Positions 4,200 through 5,283 of a stretch of 5,283 nucleotides of DNA are shown one piece after another. Positions within the stretch are counted from its first letter, which is position 1, and the number at the start of each line of letters is the position of its first letter. Made by a program: the position numbers and the translations under genes. The notes beneath the pieces were generated by a model that was given only the letters and a program-made list of their open reading frames with translations, did not search any database and was not told the DNA's origin. The DNA is from Candidatus Nomurabacteria bacterium (GTDB taxonomy: Bacteria; Patescibacteriota; Minisyncoccia; Phycocordibacterales; UBA9973): positions 1-5,283 of the forward strand of contig DAHVYC010000035.1 in NCBI GenBank assembly GCA_027327845.1, given 5' to 3'.

Positions 4200-5283
4200 T
4201 TATGGCGTGGTTGTTGTCGAAGTCGATGTTGGGGTTGTTGTTGTAGGAGTAGTCGTCGGTGTTGTCGTAGTGGTGGATGTTGTTGGTGTTGTCGTAGTTG
4301 CCTGCCCTGAGCCTGCCGAAGGGGTTGTTGTTGTCGTAGTAGTGGTCAAAGTGGTTGTCGATGTCGTTGGTGCAGGTGCAGGGGTAGGAGCGGGTGCTGG
4401 AGCTGGTGTGGTCGTTGAAGTAGAGGTAGCCCCGACGTTTTGCGAAGTCGGGGTCCCGACTCCTCCGGATGTCGGGATTGTCTGTGTAGTGGAAGAAGTA
4501 GAACTGGTTGATGTAGTACTTGCTGTGCCCGTCGAAGGAGTAGGACTTGTCGGTGCCGTAGGTCCTGAGCTCGTCGAAGGAGTAGAAGTAGAAGAGGTTG
4601 TCGTTGGTGCCGAAGGTCCTGATCCTGCCAAAGGGGTGGTATTAGTAGTTGTCGTAGTAGTAGGACTTGTCGGTGCCGTAGATCCTGCTGTGCCCGCCGT
4701 AGCCTGTGGCGTAGGCTGGGAGCTTGCCGAAGGAGTGGTCGAAGGAGTCGTTGTTGGCGTGGTTGTTGTTGCAGGTGCAGGAGTTGGAGTTGAAGCTGTT
4801 CCTCCTGTGCCGACAATTATTTTTCTTTCCACCGGAATAGCGGAATTACCGGCAGAATCTTTAGCGGAATAAGTGATGATATATGTGCCATTTTTGGATG
4901 TATCTACCGATCCGCTTATTACTATGGCTACTATAGTATCTACGTTGTCTGTAGCTTTAGCTCCTTCTTCTGTATATGTATCGCCGACTTTCAAATTTAT
5001 CGTACTAGTTCCATTTAGAGTGATGACGGGCGGGGTAGTATCAGCAGTCGAACCGCTGGAAGCTGTCGGAGATGAAGGCAAAGGCGGGGGCAGGGTAGAG
5101 TTTGAGCTTGTGTTGCTGATAGCGCTTGCCACTCCGGCGCTAGCAAGCAAAGTATCTAATTGTCCGCGAGTGATGCATGTTTCTCCAGCTCCGTCCGAAA
5201 CGCAAAGCTCTTTCGTATGCACGCGATTGGCGAAGAAATCTGTTATCCCATTCCCCGCATCCGCCATCCAAACACCGATTTTT
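4200..5283 (-). CDS. Large surface protein, 3' part: Ig-like domain and Thr/Pro/Ser tail
   Basis: The frame is open from the right edge (first residues KIGVW, then MADAGNGITDFF) to TAA at 4200-4202. The Met at 5267 is probably internal, because the frame continues through the edge. Counting from it: residues 1-45 (FFANRVHTKELCVSDGAGETCITRGQLDTLLA) resemble a segment I associate with large CPR surface proteins. Residues 77-152 form an Ig-like domain of the DUF5011/HYR type: TPPVITLNG, VGDTYTEEGAKATDN, SGSVDTSKNGTYIITYSAKDSAGNSA. From about 155 to 355 the protein is almost only Thr, Pro, Ser, Ala and Gly. Such tails are usually extended, often glycosylated linkers, yet the chain ends inside it with no membrane segment, sorting motif or folded domain. 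Palindromic repeats of two other families are embedded in frame in the tail. The stop adjoins REP-1, so loss of a C-terminal domain is possible. Confidence 0.82.
   Translation of the reverse strand, partial: KIGVWMADAGNGITDFFANRVHTKELCVSDGAGETCITRGQLDTLLASAGVASAISNTSSNSTLPPPLPSSPTASSGSTADTTPPVITLNGTSTINLKVGDTYTEEGAKATDNVDTIVAIVISGSVDTSKNGTYIITYSAKDSAGNSAIPVERKIIVGTGGTASTPTPAPATTTTPTTTPSTTPSASSQPTPQATAGTAGSTAPTSPTTTTTTNTTPLAGSGPSAPTTTSSTSTPSTSSGPTAPTSPTPSTGTASTTSTSSTSSTTQTIPTSGGVGTPTSQNVGATSTSTTTPAPAPAPTPAPAPTTSTTTLTTTTTTTTPSAGSGQATTTTPTTSTTTTTPTTTPTTTTPTSTSTTTTP
4305..4323 (-). repeat. REP-2 element, copy 1 (CCCTGAGCCTGCCGAAGGG)
   Basis: A close match to the widespread bacterial element CCTGAGCTTGTCGAAGG, whose translation gives the familiar 'PELVEG' (here PEPAEG) on one strand. 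On the coding strand it reads PSAGSGQ within the Thr/Pro tail. CCCT/AGGG arms pair, and the interior pairs imperfectly. It is the best-preserved of several copies in this gene. Confidence 0.75.
4430..4477 (-). repeat. Back-to-back hairpin pair (third palindrome family) in the tail
   Basis: Two abutting stem-loops. The first has arms CCCCGAC (4430-4436) and GTCGGGG (4447-4453) with a 10-nt loop; the second has arms TCCCGAC (4454-4460) and GTCGGGA (4471-4477) with a 10-nt loop. The shared CCCGAC/GTCGGG arms and the paired layout recall REP doublets (BIME-like). The segment is GC-rich compared with its surroundings and is translated in frame as IPTSGGVGTPTSQNVGA, breaking up the Thr/Pro pattern. 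Confidence 0.8.
4521..4539 (-). repeat. REP-2 element, degenerate copy
   Basis: TGCTGTGCCCGTCGAAGGA keeps the right half (GTCGAAGG) and scattered positions of the left half. It encodes PSTGTA on the minus strand. On its own it would be doubtful; it is supported by the better copies nearby. Confidence 0.5.
4563..4581 (-). repeat. REP-2 element, copy 2 (TCCTGAGCTCGTCGAAGGA)
   Basis: Nearly identical to the consensus, with a compensated outer pair (T-A in place of C-G). The plus strand gives PELVEG; the coding strand gives PSTSSGP in the tail. Confidence 0.75.
4617..4635 (-). repeat. REP-2 element, copy 3 (TCCTGATCCTGCCAAAGGG)
   Basis: Differs from copy 1 by a few substitutions (GAG to GAT, CGA to CAA). 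The plus strand gives PDPAKG; the coding strand gives PLAGSGP. Spacing to copy 2 is 54 bp. Confidence 0.65.
4716..4734 (-). repeat. REP-2 element, degenerate copy with intact right half
   Basis: GAGCTTGCCGAAGGA (4720-4734) matches the consensus; the left end has diverged (CTGG for CCCT). The coding strand gives PSASSQP. Confidence 0.6.

Larger units (their letters stand above)
4203..4800 (-). repeat. Low-complexity GTT/GTC/GTA-rich tract (Thr/Pro tail)
   Basis: About 600 bp of plus-strand GTT/GTC/GTA/GGT-rich sequence, coding on the minus strand for runs of ACA/ACG/ACT/AAC-type codons (TTTTTTTTP, TSTTTTTP, APAPAPTPAPAP). Its composition differs sharply from the flanking genes. Longer duplicated segments lie within it; for example 4531-4567 and 4651-4687 match at 34 of 37 positions, 120 bp apart. 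Length variation by slippage or recombination is likely. Confidence 0.85.

Noticed and set aside
4346..4816. Minus-strand Gln/Leu/Arg-rich open frame
   Set aside because: A shifted frame of the same low-complexity tract, with no start context or domain; the frame with the Ig-like domain is the real one.
4192..4872. Long plus-strand open frame rich in Val and Gly with PEPAEG/PELVEG motifs
   Set aside because: It is the antisense of the Thr/Pro-coding tail; the composition follows from ACN/CCN codons on the other strand, and the PELVEG motif comes from the REP-2 element.

Overview
The window looks like a piece of a Patescibacteria (CPR/Parcubacteria-type) chromosome. The reasons are a small AT-leaning gene set, weak or absent Shine-Dalgarno sites, surface proteins of kinds common in that group (W/G repeats of the 'GWI.F' type; an Ig-like domain followed by a long Thr/Pro/Ser tail), a CPR-like REP-associated tyrosine transposase, and an Avd/S23-like four-helix protein. 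TGA ends the nuclease gene, so the standard bacterial code fits and the TGA=Gly code of Gracilibacteria does not. The assignment is by recognition only.

Layout, left to right. 1-531 (+) is the 3' part of mltG, a murein endolytic transglycosylase with its catalytic Glu. 584-1219 (+) is a RAYT (HUH/Y1 transposase of the REP-associated type). Convergent to it, and all on the minus strand, follow (in coordinate order) a secreted W/G-repeat surface protein (1272-2204), a four-helix-bundle protein (2261-2722), a putative DNA-binding PD-(D/E)XK nuclease (2815-4149), and the 3' part of a large surface protein (4200 to the right edge) with an Ig-like domain and a ~200-residue low-complexity tail.

The theme of the window is palindromic repeats. 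One 25-nt family (REP-1: 11-bp arms CACTTGGACAT / ATGTCCAAGTG around a CGG or CCG loop) has six intact copies and one decayed copy. It flanks the RAYT on both sides in opposite orientations, lies inside the RAYT gene just after the catalytic tyrosine, lies in frame in the neighbouring surface-protein gene, and sits at two more gene junctions with extra half-arms. REP-1 has no stop codon in any of its six frames, and three different frames of it are read here. The simplest reading is a RAYT with its own REP family that has colonised both the spaces between genes and the genes themselves.

The Thr/Pro-rich tail of the rightmost gene carries two other palindromic families in frame: degenerate copies of a CCTGAGCYTGYCGAAGG element, and a back-to-back pair of CCCGAC/GTCGGG hairpins. 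A 56-bp block (REP-1, half-REP, leader, ATG and first codons) is duplicated at 2194-2249 and 4139-4194, so two unrelated genes begin with the same start segment. No tRNA, rRNA, CRISPR array or reverse transcriptase was seen. No complete multi-gene defence system is evident; the notable candidates are the self-tagged RAYT/REP-1 system and the nuclease with a transposase-like zinc ribbon.
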